A DNA stretch of 64,000 nt, from positions 8,993 to 72,992 of the forward strand of contig CAMXWV010000012.1 in assembly GCA_947252755.1 (NCBI GenBank), written 5' to 3'. How positions within the stretch are numbered: position 1 is the stretch's first letter; each line of letters starts with the position of its first letter. The notes under the pieces were generated by a model. It did no database searches. It had not been told where the DNA came from and saw only the letters and a list, made by a program, of their open reading frames with translations. This stretch comes from an uncultured Dermabacter sp. (GTDB taxonomy: Bacteria; Actinomycetota; Actinomycetes; Actinomycetales; Dermabacteraceae). Made by a program: the position numbers and the translations under genes. Shown piece by piece: positions 24,167 through 32,575 of this stretch.

Positions 24167-25294
24167 ATGCCCACCCATGCCGACGCGCTCGACCGCCTCA
24201 TCATCCACGACGCCTTCACTGCCCTGCCGCCCGCGGACCAGGACATCCTGGTGCTGGATGATGCGACCGGCGCCCTGACCCGCGCGGCTCTGGACGCTGT
24301 TGCCGACGGGCACCGCGTGATCGTCCGCAATGCCCGCAGGGACCAGGCGGAGCATCTGCGGCAGACGATCGGGGCCGACGGTGATGAGCGGCTGATCGTC
24401 GTGGGAGTGGACTCCCAGCTCCCGGCGGCAGGAGATTTCCTGCCGCCGGAGGAGCCGCCGCTTCGCGTGTCCCGGACGCTCGGGCGGCTGCCGAAGTCGC
24501 GGCGCGGACTGGATCAGATGGCGCGCTCCTCGGCGCGCGTGTCCGCTGAGGATGCGGTGGTGGTGCTGGGCGGGAACCAGAAGCACATGTCCCACACCAT
24601 GAACGTGGTGCTCGCGGAGTCCTACCGGGAGGTGCGCGGCGGCCGCGGCAAAGGCAAACATCGCTGCCTGATTGCGCATGGCCCCTATCCGGGTGTGCAG
24701 CGCCAGCCGGTGGAGGAGATCGTGGTGCCGCGGGTGGGGAAGCTCCGCGCCATCGGCGGGGTGTTCTCCGGTTCGAAAGCCGACCGCGGCGGTTCAGCGC
24801 TTGCGGATCAGGCGGTTCGCCTGCTGCGGGATGCCGATACGGAAGCGGATCCGATCAGAATTCTTGACCTGGGCAGCGGAAACGGGCTGGTCTCCCTGCG
24901 CCTCGCGCATGCGGCGAAAGAGCGCGGCCTGCCGGTGGAAATCACCGCCACGGACATCGACCTGGATGCGGTGGCCTCCTCCCAGCTCACTCTTGGGCCC
25001 CGCGCCCGCGTCACCTGGGACGATGCTGCCGCAGCCGAAGCGGATGTTTCGTTCTGCATGGTGCTGCTGAATCCGCCGTTCCATGAGGGAACCCGCATTG
25101 ACCGAACGCTCGTGCAGGATCTGCTCGATGCGGCCGTGCGAGTGCTGAAGCCCGGTGGCGTGCTGGTGTTCGTGCATAACTCGCACCTGCGCTACCGCCC
25201 GGAGCTGGAGGCCCGTTTCGCTGAGACCAAGCAGCTCCACCGCGACCGCATGTTCACGGTGCTGATGGCCCGGTCAGGCGCGCACGGCGCCTGA
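24167..25294 (+). CDS. RsmC/RlmG-type rRNA (guanine-N2) methyltransferase
   Basis: SAM-dependent methyltransferase of 375 residues with the two-domain layout of RsmC/RlmG: a degenerate N-terminal half (up to about 195) and a catalytic C-terminal half. SAM-binding ILDLGSGNGLVSL is followed by catalytic NPPFHEG, the sequence used for guanine N2 methylation in 16S or 23S rRNA. Which base is modified cannot be told. I prefer ATG 24167, next to a -10 box; a GTG nine codons upstream is the alternative. Convergent with purQ. Confidence 0.82.
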   Translation: MPTHADALDRLIIHDAFTALPPADQDILVLDDATGALTRAALDAVADGHRVIVRNARRDQAEHLRQTIGADGDERLIVVGVDSQLPAAGDFLPPEEPPLRVSRTLGRLPKSRRGLDQMARSSARVSAEDAVVVLGGNQKHMSHTMNVVLAESYREVRGGRGKGKHRCLIAHGPYPGVQRQPVEEIVVPRVGKLRAIGGVFSGSKADRGGSALADQAVRLLRDADTEADPIRILDLGSGNGLVSLRLAHAAKERGLPVEITATDIDLDAVASSQLTLGPRARVTWDDAAAAEADVSFCMVLLNPPFHEGTRIDRTLVQDLLDAAVRVLKPGGVLVFVHNSHLRYRPELEARFAETKQLHRDRMFTVLMARSGAHGA

Positions 25295-25309
25295 CTGCCG
25301 AAGCCAAGG

Positions 25310-26041
25310 TCAGCTGGTGACCATGGCCTTCAGCACGGAGCTGAAGAAGCGGGCACCGTCCACACCGGTGCGGGTGCCCTCACCGGGCATGTCCGGCCCG
25401 AAGCCGGGCTCCACCGCGTGCTCCGGATGCGGCATGAGCCCCACCACGTTGCCGTATTCGTTGGTGATGCCGGCGATTCCGCGGGATGACCCGTTCGGGT
25501 TCACCTCAAAGCCTGCGGGGCCGTGCGTGGCGCCTTCCGCGTAACGGAACACCACGCGGTTCTCCGCTTCCAGCATGTCCAGTGTGGCGGCATCCGCCAC
25601 GTACTGGCCGTCCTGGTTCTTCAGCGGGATCCGAATGATCTCATCCTGCTCATAGTCCACGGTCCATGCGGTGCGGTTGTTCTCCACTCGCAGCGGCTGG
25701 TCACGGCAGATGAACGCGCGGTGAGCATTCTTGATCATGGAGCCGGGCAGCAGATGTGTTTCGGTGAGGATCTGGAAGCCGTTGCAGATCCCGAGCACCG
25801 GCATTCCGCCCTTGGCGGCGTCCACCACGCGGGTCATCACCGGGGCGAAGCGGGAGATGGCGCCTGCCCGCAGGTAGTCGCCGTAGGAGAACCCGCCGGG
25901 CAGGATGACCGCGTCCACTTCATGGAGGTCATCATCGCCGTGCCACAGGCTGACCGGCTCCGCACCTGCCAGGCGCACCGCGCGCAGCGCATCCCGGTCA
26001 TCCAGGGTGCCGGGGAAGGTCACTACACCGATCCTCGGCAT
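25310..26041 (-). CDS. purQ: Phosphoribosylformylglycinamidine synthase, glutaminase subunit
   Basis: Class I glutamine amidotransferase that delivers ammonia to PurL. Of 243 residues, the nucleophile Cys is in VLGICNGFQ and the His-Glu pair in LMPHPEHAVEP. It starts at the last base of the purS stop region (overlap of one base), so the two are coupled. The partner purL is 9.4 kb away on the same strand, with a fatty-acid and sulfur gene block between them. Confidence 0.97.
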   Translation of the reverse strand: MPRIGVVTFPGTLDDRDALRAVRLAGAEPVSLWHGDDDLHEVDAVILPGGFSYGDYLRAGAISRFAPVMTRVVDAAKGGMPVLGICNGFQILTETHLLPGSMIKNAHRAFICRDQPLRVENNRTAWTVDYEQDEIIRIPLKNQDGQYVADAATLDMLEAENRVVFRYAEGATHGPAGFEVNPNGSSRGIAGITNEYGNVVGLMPHPEHAVEPGFGPDMPGEGTRTGVDGARFFSSVLKAMVTS

Positions 26042-26295
26042 CAGGCGCTCTCCTCCGTGCGAACAGACACGACTTCTTCGATCACAGGGTTGGACAGCAC
26101 GGTCTCGGCGGCTTCGCGGATCTGCTGCAGCGACTGCTCGGTCACCTCGCCGTCCAGCTCGAGCTCGAAGCGCTTGCCCTGGCGAACGGAGGAGATCCCG
26201 TCGAAGCCGAGGCGGGAGAGAGCGCCGGCAACAGCCTTCCCCTGCGGGTCGAGAATTTCATGCTTGAGCATCACGTCAACGATCACGCGGGGCAT
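26041..26295 (-). CDS. purS: Phosphoribosylformylglycinamidine synthase subunit PurS
   Basis: Small 84-residue protein that holds PurL and PurQ together and helps channel ammonia. It begins MPRVIVDVMLKHEILDPQGKA and contains VRQGKRFELELDGEV, both family signatures. It is first in the purS-purQ pair. A TAGACT box on the minus strand at 26349-26354 is a possible -10 element about 55 bases before the start. Confidence 0.96.
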   Translation of the reverse strand: MPRVIVDVMLKHEILDPQGKAVAGALSRLGFDGISSVRQGKRFELELDGEVTEQSLQQIREAAETVLSNPVIEEVVSVRTEESA

Positions 26296-26397
26296 TCAGA
26301 TCTCCAAGTCTGACACAGGCGTCTCTGTGCGGTGAAACAGTTCGTCCCCAGTCTAGTGGGTCAGGCAAGCCGAGAGCGTCCGGCGCCAGCAGGTGAG

Positions 26398-26442
26398 TCA
26401 GACCTGCATGCGCTCAAGCCGAGCTGGCATGCGCTCAATAGG
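26398..26442 (-). repeat. Degenerate 21-bp tandem repeat starting at the pflA stop codon
   Basis: On the plus strand GCATGCGCTCAA occurs at 26406-26417 and 26427-26438, 21 bases apart; the second copy contains the pflA stop (TCA 26435). A third TCA lies at 26398. Read on the coding strand, each unit recreates TTGAGCGCATGC. Confidence 0.65.
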
Positions 26443-27286
26443 TGAGCAGCCCGCGATCGCGGAAGATCGCCCGTGCTTCCTCCAGGGACTCCGTGGTGGG
26501 CGGGGGAGTGTCCTTCAGCTGGTAGGTGAGGCCCAGGTTCGCCCACTTGTCCGCACCCATCTGGTGGAACGGCAGAACCTCCACGCGGCTCACGTTCGGC
26601 CAGCGCTGCACGATGTCCGCCACCTTCTCGATGTTCGCCCGCTCATCCGTCAGGCCGGGCACCAGCACAAAGCGTGCCCACACCTCGGTGCCGTACTGGG
26701 CAAGCCGGTCCCCGAAGTCGATCGTCGGCTGGAGCTCGCGGCCGGTCACAGCCTTATAGGTCTCTTCATCCCCGCTCTTCACATCGAGCAGCACCAGGTC
26801 GATATCAGCAAGCATCTCCTCGGTGACGTTTGCGCCGAGGTAGCCGGAGGTGTCGATTGCGGTGTGCACACCCAGCTGCTTCACCTCATGGAGCAGCCGC
26901 GCAGCGAACGGCGCCTGCATCATCACCTCTCCGCCGGAAAGGGTGATGCCGCCGCCGGATGCTTGGAACACCCGCCGGTAGCGTTTGATGCGCTTCAGCA
27001 GCTCCTCCAGCGAGATGTCCTGCCCGTCTTTCATCGCCATGGTGTCCGGGTTATGGCAATACAGGCAGCGCAGCGGGCAGCCGTTGAAGAAGATGGTGAG
27101 CCGCGTGCCGGGGCCGTCCACAGCCGTCACCAGCTCCCACGAGTGGATGGTGGCAAGCGAGCCGTCCCGAACGCTCTCCAAACGTTCAGAGCGCGCCAGA
27201 AACTCCGCTTCCAGACCGGCGGTGCCGGCACCAAGGCGCCTGTCCTCGGTGCCGACCGCCGTGATCGGAATCTGTGACTGGGTCAC
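26435..27286 (-). CDS. pflA: Pyruvate formate-lyase activating enzyme
   Basis: Radical SAM enzyme that puts the glycyl radical on pyruvate formate-lyase. The iron-sulfur motif CX3CX2C is at C70, C74 and C77 in FFNGCPLRCLYCHNPD, and GGGITLSGGEVMMQ is the SAM-binding segment. The 283 residues include about 30 extra N-terminal residues. Its start overlaps the stop of the glycyl-radical subunit gene by four bases (ATGA), so large subunit, small subunit and activase form one operon. Works only without oxygen. Confidence 0.96.
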   Translation of the reverse strand: MTQSQIPITAVGTEDRRLGAGTAGLEAEFLARSERLESVRDGSLATIHSWELVTAVDGPGTRLTIFFNGCPLRCLYCHNPDTMAMKDGQDISLEELLKRIKRYRRVFQASGGGITLSGGEVMMQAPFAARLLHEVKQLGVHTAIDTSGYLGANVTEEMLADIDLVLLDVKSGDEETYKAVTGRELQPTIDFGDRLAQYGTEVWARFVLVPGLTDERANIEKVADIVQRWPNVSRVEVLPFHQMGADKWANLGLTYQLKDTPPPTTESLEEARAIFRDRGLLTY

Positions 27287-27534
27287 GCGTTCTGGTGGAA
27301 GGTGCGGTTGAGAACGTCGAGCTGCTGCTCGCGGGTCAGCTTCACGAAGTTCACGGCGTAGCCGGACACGCGAACCGTGAGGTTCGGGTACTTCTCCGGG
27401 TTCTCCATAGCGTCCGTCAGCGTGTCCTTGTTGAGCACGTTGATGTTCGCGTGGAACAGGCCCGATTCCATGTTCTTCTCGGCGCGGTTCGCCTTCATCG
27501 ACGCCAGGCGCTCTTCATACGTTTTGATGCTCAT
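27283..27534 (-). CDS. Separate glycyl-radical subunit of pyruvate formate-lyase (GrcA/PflB C-terminal type)
   Basis: An 83-residue protein that matches the last 60 residues of E. coli PflB: DAMENPEKYPNLTVRVSGYA, where Gly58 is the expected radical site, followed by LTREQQLDVLNRTFHQN. GrcA (YfiD) is a related spare part, but it is longer and normally accompanies a complete PflB. Here the neighbouring large subunit ends before this domain, so this is probably an essential subunit. It has its own ribosome-binding site (AAAGGAC) and ATG, 21 bases after the large-subunit stop. Confidence 0.9.
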   Translation of the reverse strand: MSIKTYEERLASMKANRAEKNMESGLFHANINVLNKDTLTDAMENPEKYPNLTVRVSGYAVNFVKLTREQQLDVLNRTFHQNA

Positions 27535-27555
27535 CGCAGTGTCCTTTCAGTCCTC

Positions 27556-29655
27556 TCAGTCCTCATCCATGATGAACCCGGCATCCAGGATGCCCACCAG
27601 GTTCGCAATGCGCTCCTCCTCCGTACGGCCAAGGCCCTGCGGAGTGATGGTGTTGGTCAGCGAAATGCCGTCCAGCGCATCGTTGTAATCCAGTTTGCCC
27701 ACGCTCAGCATGGACGCCACCATGCCATGGGTGTCCATGCCGTTGCCCGGGTTCGCACCCGGTGAGAACGGCGTGCCCGCCCGGTGGCCGGACGGGAACG
27801 AGCCCGTGGCCTTGCCGTACACCACGTTCGAGGTGATCGTGAGGACGGACTGGGTGGGGATTGCATCCCGGTACATCGGGATCGCCTTGATCTTCTGCAT
27901 CACGGTGTGCACGATCGTGGCCGCGATCTCATCCGCGCGGTCATCATCATTGCCGTACACCGGGAAATCACCCTCGGTGATGTAGTCCGTGATCAGCCCG
28001 GTCTCGTCCCGCACCGGCAGCACCTTCGCGTGCTTGATCGCCGAGAGGGAGTCCGCCACGATCGAGAGCCCGGCGATGCCGCAGCCCATGGTGCGCACGA
28101 TCTCCGAGTCGTGCAGCGCCATCTCGATCGCCTCGTACGCGTACTTATCGTGCGAGTAGTGGATGATGTTCAGCGCCTCAACATAGGTGCCCACCACCCA
28201 GTCGAGCATCTGCTCGTACTTGTGCCACACCTCATCGAAGTCCAGCGGGCCGTCACCCTCGATCGGGGTGAACAGGCCGGGCTCGGTCACCTGCTTGCCG
28301 GACACTTCGTCCCGGCCGCCGTTGATCGCATACAGCAGCGCCTTCGCAGCGTTCACCCGCGCACCGAAGAACTGCATCTGCTTGCCCACCCGCATCGGGG
28401 ACACACAGCAGGCGATGGCGGCATCATCGCCCCAGCGGCCACGGATCTGCTCATCGGACTCGTACTGGATCGAGCTGGTCTCAATCGAGATCGCCGAGCA
28501 GAACTCCTTGTACCCCTCCGGCAGGTTCGGATCCCAGAACACCGTGATGTTCGGCTCCGGGGCGGGGCCCAGGTTCCGCAGCGTCTGCAGCAGGCGGAAG
28601 GACGTCTTCGTCACCTGGCTGCGGCCGTCCTCAGACACGCCGCCATCAGACCACGTAGCCCAGTACGGGTCACCGGAGAAGATCTGGTCATAGTCGATGG
28701 TGCGCAGGAAGCGCACGATCCGCAGTTTGATGACGAACTGGTCGATCATCTCCTGCGCCTCGGACTCGGTGATCACACCGTTCTCAAGATCGCGCTGGAA
28801 GTAGATGTCGAAGAACGGGGAGAGGCGGCCGATGGACATCGCCGCACCGTCCTGGCTCTTCACTGCGCCGAGGTAGGCGAGATAGGTCCACTGCACGGCC
28901 TCATGCGCGGTGGCGGCGGGACGGCGCAGATCGCAGCCGTACATGTCCCCGAGCGTGATCAGCTTCTTCAGCGCCTTGATCTGCTCAGCGTGCTCCTCGC
29001 GATAGCGAGCCCAGTGCTCACTGAACGGCTGGTCAGCCACCGAATCCTTAGCGCGCTGCTTGTCCTCGATGAGGAAATCCAGGCCGTACAGGGCCACGCG
29101 GCGGTAGTCGCCGATGATCCGGCCGCGGCCGTACGCGTCGGGCAGACCGGTGATGATGTGGCTGGAACGGGCGGCGCGGATCCGCGGGGTGTAGATATCG
29201 AACACGCCGTCATTATGGGTTTTGCGATACCGGGTGAAGATCTCCTTGATCCGCGGATCCGGCTCTTTACCGGCCTCGCGGATCGCAGTCTCCACCATGC
29301 GCCAGCCGCCGGACGGCATCATGGCGCGCTTCAGCGGAACATCGGTCTGCAGACCCACGATCACATCGTCGTCCTCGCTGATGTAGCCAGCGGGGAACGC
29401 GTCGATATCAGCCGGGGTCTGGGTGTCCACGTCATACACGCGGCGGCGGCGCTCCTCGGAGAGGTAGTCCTTCTCCAGGGTGTCCCACACGCGCAGGGTC
29501 TTATCCGTGGGGCCGGCCAGGAAGGAGGCATCCCCTTCGTACGGCTCGTAGTTCTTCTGAATGAAATCGCGGACATTGACCTGTTCGGTCCATTCGCCCT
29601 CGGTGAAGCCGGTCCATGCTGCGGAGACGGCGGTGCGGTCCTCAGTAGCAGTCAT
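27556..29655 (-). CDS. pflB: Pyruvate formate-lyase large subunit lacking the glycyl-radical domain
   Basis: Converts pyruvate and CoA to acetyl-CoA and formate in anaerobic growth. The 699 residues align to the first part of PflB: catalytic Cys416-Cys417 in AIACCVSPMRVGKQMQFFGAR, and SVLTITSNVVYGKATGSFPSG later. The protein ends NLVGILDAGFIMDED, where E. coli PflB continues with about 60 residues carrying the radical Gly. That part is encoded by the next gene. The reading frame is clean, so this looks like a true split. A weak promoter (TACGAT at 29693-29698) precedes it. Confidence 0.93.
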   Translation of the reverse strand: MTATEDRTAVSAAWTGFTEGEWTEQVNVRDFIQKNYEPYEGDASFLAGPTDKTLRVWDTLEKDYLSEERRRRVYDVDTQTPADIDAFPAGYISEDDDVIVGLQTDVPLKRAMMPSGGWRMVETAIREAGKEPDPRIKEIFTRYRKTHNDGVFDIYTPRIRAARSSHIITGLPDAYGRGRIIGDYRRVALYGLDFLIEDKQRAKDSVADQPFSEHWARYREEHAEQIKALKKLITLGDMYGCDLRRPAATAHEAVQWTYLAYLGAVKSQDGAAMSIGRLSPFFDIYFQRDLENGVITESEAQEMIDQFVIKLRIVRFLRTIDYDQIFSGDPYWATWSDGGVSEDGRSQVTKTSFRLLQTLRNLGPAPEPNITVFWDPNLPEGYKEFCSAISIETSSIQYESDEQIRGRWGDDAAIACCVSPMRVGKQMQFFGARVNAAKALLYAINGGRDEVSGKQVTEPGLFTPIEGDGPLDFDEVWHKYEQMLDWVVGTYVEALNIIHYSHDKYAYEAIEMALHDSEIVRTMGCGIAGLSIVADSLSAIKHAKVLPVRDETGLITDYITEGDFPVYGNDDDRADEIAATIVHTVMQKIKAIPMYRDAIPTQSVLTITSNVVYGKATGSFPSGHRAGTPFSPGANPGNGMDTHGMVASMLSVGKLDYNDALDGISLTNTITPQGLGRTEEERIANLVGILDAGFIMDED

Positions 29656-29951
29656 CTGTGCTCATCCCTCCCAATCGGGGTTGTACACCTTCATCGTAGA
29701 AGCGTGATCAGAGAGCTGAATGGGACCTGTGTACCGCCCTGTTCCGTGGGTCACGGTCCAGTTCCGACGCGCCCCGCCCGATCCCGACAGGCTTTCCGCT
29801 CCCGGTCAGGATTCCTTTTCCCAGCCAGGCCTCGCGCGCCCGAACAGATCTCACCGCACAGAGAACGGAGCCGGGACCCCGTGCGGGATCCCGGCTCCTC
29901 TGTCGGTACGCGGTTGTCAGCGTGAGCGGCGCGCAGCAGTATCAGCGCCCC
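29656..29951. other. Intergenic region upstream of the pfl operon
   Basis: About 300 bases with no gene. It holds a hairpin at 29867-29898, a possible minus-strand -10 box TACGAT (29698-29693) with a poor -35, and GGGAGGG about 10 bases before the pflB start. I found no convincing Fnr, Rex or ArcA-type site. Confidence 0.5.
29867..29898 (-). terminator. Hairpin downstream of the small membrane protein gene
   Basis: GGAGCCGGGA (29867-29876) pairs with TCCCGGCTCC (29889-29898); after one mismatch three more G-C pairs close a GTGC loop. It lies 54 bases beyond the stop of the minus-strand gene at 29952. No strong T-run, so terminator function is moderate. Confidence 0.5.
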
Positions 29952-30281
29952 TCAGTACGGGTACACAACCTTCTCGCCCTTTTGGTGACCGAGCCACACG
30001 AACAGCGCCGGCACCACCCACGGCAGGAACAGGGTGGCAAGGATAGCGCCGCCCATGGCCGGGAACTGGTGTGGGAACTCCACCGTGATCGCGGTGATGA
30101 TGGCCGCGATCCCCATCACCAGAGTGAGGGCGCCGCCCAGGATGTAGAACGGGGCGATGGCGTGGTTGATCTCCTTGCGGCCGCGTGCATGCAGCGAGCC
30201 CTTCAGGCCGATCCCGCCGGCAAGCAGAATGGTGCCGGTCATGGTCAGACCGAGCGAATTCACAATGAGCGCCATCAGCAT
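29952..30281 (-). CDS. Small membrane protein of unknown function
   Basis: A 109-residue protein with three hydrophobic segments (about residues 3-24, 42-66 and 74-97), joined by a short basic loop (KGSLHARGRKEINHA). I do not recognise the family; a segment GGALTLVMGIAAIITAITV suggests a channel-like or sensor-like role but nothing more can be claimed. It lies alone between purC and the pfl operon. AGGAGGATCC precedes its start, so it is likely translated. Confidence 0.6.
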   Translation of the reverse strand: MLMALIVNSLGLTMTGTILLAGGIGLKGSLHARGRKEINHAIAPFYILGGALTLVMGIAAIITAITVEFPHQFPAMGGAILATLFLPWVVPALFVWLGHQKGEKVVYPY

Positions 30282-30324
30282 GGGCAGGATCCTCCTGGGA
30301 AACGATCAGTTGCGGCCATCATAC

Positions 30325-31242
30325 TCACACAAAGCGCCGGCCGCTCAGCCGCTCAAACGCCTCGATGTACTTCTCCCGGGTCTGCTCCACCACCTGCTCC
30401 GGCAGCTCAGGCGGCTCCTGGCCGGAAGTGCGATCCCAGCCCGATTCGGCGCTGGTCAGCCAGTTGCGCACAAACTGCTTATCAAAGCTGTTCTGCTCCA
30501 CCCCCACCCGATGGGAGTGCGCATCCCAGAACCGCGACGAATCCGGGGTCAGCACCTCATCGCCGAGCACCAGCGCCCCCGTGTCACGATCCAGACCGAA
30601 CTCGAACTTGGTGTCCGCCACGATGATGGAACGATCACGCGCGAACTGTGCAGCCCGCTGGTACACAGCAAGGCTCGCCCGTTCCACCTTGCGGCCGCGC
30701 TCCTCGCCCACCAGAGAGAACGCGTCGGCCACAGTGATGTTCTCATCGTGACCGCCAGCTTCCGCCTTCGTGGACGGAGTGAAGATCGGCTCCGGCAGCG
30801 GGGATGCCTCCTCAAGGCCCGCCGGCAGCGCATGCCCGCCCACCGTGCCGGTGGCGCGATAGTCCGCAAGACCCGAACCGGTCAGGTAGCCGCGCACAAT
30901 GCACTCCAGCGGCAGCATGTCCAGGCCCCGGCAGCGCAGCGCCCTGCCCCGCACCTGCGCGGGAACATCATCAGCGGAGATCACATGGTGCTCTACCAGA
31001 TCGTCCACCAGCTCAAACCACAGCAGGGACAGCTGCGTGAGAACCCGGCCCTTGTCCGGAATCCCCGGCTGCAGGGAGAAGTCAAAGGCGCTGATGCGAT
31101 CCGTGGCGAGCACGAGGACTTCGCGCGCCTCAGCAGGGGACTGGCCCGCGGGCACATACAGCTCGCGCACCTTCCCGGTGACGGCGTGATCCCAACCGTC
31201 CAGCTGCGGAGCAGTGATCAGCGCACCGGTGCCGCGGCTCAC
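30325..31242 (-). CDS. purC: SAICAR synthetase
   Basis: ATP-dependent ligase joining aspartate to CAIR in purine synthesis. The 305-residue product has the signature IIVADTKFEFGLD and a GKVRELY segment near the N-terminus (VTGKVRELYVPAG), typical of the ATP-grasp-like fold. The length is that of the plain bacterial single-domain enzyme with a small N-terminal extension. Its start overlaps the purD stop by four bases (ATGA), so purD and purC are coupled. Minus strand like all purine genes here. Confidence 0.97.
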   Translation of the reverse strand: MSRGTGALITAPQLDGWDHAVTGKVRELYVPAGQSPAEAREVLVLATDRISAFDFSLQPGIPDKGRVLTQLSLLWFELVDDLVEHHVISADDVPAQVRGRALRCRGLDMLPLECIVRGYLTGSGLADYRATGTVGGHALPAGLEEASPLPEPIFTPSTKAEAGGHDENITVADAFSLVGEERGRKVERASLAVYQRAAQFARDRSIIVADTKFEFGLDRDTGALVLGDEVLTPDSSRFWDAHSHRVGVEQNSFDKQFVRNWLTSAESGWDRTSGQEPPELPEQVVEQTREKYIEAFERLSGRRFV

Positions 31243-32525
31243 GCCGTGATCTCCCCGGCCGCAGCACGCTGGGCAATATCGGTGCGGAAATGCGAGCCCG
31301 GCAGCGTGATGTGCGAGATTGCCATCTGCGCTGCGGTGCGCGCAGACTCCAGGTCATCGCCCTGGGTCACCACGCACAGCACCCGGCCTCCATTGGAAAC
31401 GAGCTGGCCCTCATCATTGATCGCGGTGCCTGCGTGGAGCACATGCGCCTCCCACGGGCCAAGCTCGTTCAGCCCGCCGATCACATCGCCGCGGCGAGCA
31501 GACTTCGGATACCCCTCTGAGGCGAGCACAACGGTCACCGCCGAGCGGGGCGACCACTCCAGCGGCTCCAGCTGATCCAGCTCGCCCTTTGCTGCTGCCA
31601 TCAGCAGCGGACCGAACGGGGAGGTGAGCCGTTCCAGCACCACCTGGGTTTCCGGATCGCCGAAGCGCACGTTGAACTCGATCACGCGCAGCCCCTTGCG
31701 GGTTTTGGACAGGCCGCAGTACAGCACGCCCACGAACGGGGCGCCGGCTTCGCGCATCGCGTCAATGGTGGGCTGGGCGATGTCCTGCACCACCTCCTGA
31801 AGTGTGGTCTCGGTGTCCACCCACGGCAGCGGGGAATACGCGCCCATGCCGCCCGTATTCGGGCCCTGATCAAAGTTGTAGGCGCGCTTGAAGTCCTGCG
31901 CGGGGCACAGCGGCACCACCGTGGTGCCGTCCGAAATGCAGAACACGCTGATCTCCGGGCCGTCCAGAAACTCCTCCACCACCACGCGGCCGCCCGGACG
32001 AGACAGCGCCGCCTCAGCGTGCTCAACCGCCTCATCCTTGAAAATGGTGACCACCACGCCCTTGCCGGCGGCGAGCCCATCATCCTTGACCACATACGGG
32101 GTGCGGCCCCGCGGGCTCATCGCATCCAGCGCCGGCTCGATATCGCTCGGCTTCAGCACGGTGACGGACTTCGCGGTGGGCACACCGGCGCGTTCCATCA
32201 CCTCTTTTGCATACGCCTTGGAGCCTTCGAGCTGAGCGGCCGCGGCAGACGGGCCGAACACGGTGACGCCGGCGGTGCGCAGCTCATCGGCAAGGCCCGT
32301 CACCAGCGGATGCTCAGGGCCGATCACCACCAGGTCCACAGCCAGGTCCACGGCGAGCGACACCAGCCCGGCATGGTCCGTTACATCCACATCATGCAGC
32401 GTGGCGAGCTCACCGATGCCGGGGTTGCCGGGCGCGGCATGCAGCTCAGGAGCGGGAGAATCCAGCGAGAGACGGCGCACGATGGCGTGTTCCCGGCCGC
32501 CATTACCGATCACCAAAATCTTCAC
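31239..32525 (-). CDS. purD: Phosphoribosylamine-glycine ligase (GAR synthetase)
   Basis: Second step of purine synthesis, joining glycine to phosphoribosylamine with ATP. The 428-residue product starts MKILVIGNGGREHAIVRRLS and has the ATP-grasp core with RFGDPETQVVLERL. Start is GTG 32525; a TACTGT box (32537-32532 on the minus strand) ends six bases before it, so the transcript should be leaderless. Divergent from truA; the two share a 50-base promoter region. Confidence 0.97.
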   Translation of the reverse strand: MKILVIGNGGREHAIVRRLSLDSPAPELHAAPGNPGIGELATLHDVDVTDHAGLVSLAVDLAVDLVVIGPEHPLVTGLADELRTAGVTVFGPSAAAAQLEGSKAYAKEVMERAGVPTAKSVTVLKPSDIEPALDAMSPRGRTPYVVKDDGLAAGKGVVVTIFKDEAVEHAEAALSRPGGRVVVEEFLDGPEISVFCISDGTTVVPLCPAQDFKRAYNFDQGPNTGGMGAYSPLPWVDTETTLQEVVQDIAQPTIDAMREAGAPFVGVLYCGLSKTRKGLRVIEFNVRFGDPETQVVLERLTSPFGPLLMAAAKGELDQLEPLEWSPRSAVTVVLASEGYPKSARRGDVIGGLNELGPWEAHVLHAGTAINDEGQLVSNGGRVLCVVTQGDDLESARTAAQMAISHITLPGSHFRTDIAQRAAAGEITA

Positions 32526-32531
32526 GCCACT

Positions 32532-32537
32532 ACAGTA
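32532..32537 (-). promoter_or_regulatory. -10 box of purD
   Basis: TACTGT on the minus strand ends six bases before the GTG start of purD. The overlapping plus-strand sequence TACAGT (32531-32536) could serve truA. A shared, mirror-like element between divergent genes. Confidence 0.45.
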
Positions 32538-32575
32538 GCCTGGACGATCCCGGAGGGCGGAGCGGAGGGAGCAGC

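Noticed and set aside
27283..29655. Frameshift or sequencing error splitting one pflB
   Set aside because: The large subunit ends cleanly at the domain border, the small gene has its own ribosome-binding site and extra N-terminal residues, and 21 bases separate them; no single indel would join them into a normal PflB.
29683..29734. Inverted GTACAC/GTGTAC pair upstream of pflB as an operator
   Set aside because: Only 6 bp each and 40 bases apart; not better than chance.
27784..29925. 713-codon plus-strand frame across pflB
   Set aside because: Antisense to the clearly recognised pyruvate formate-lyase.
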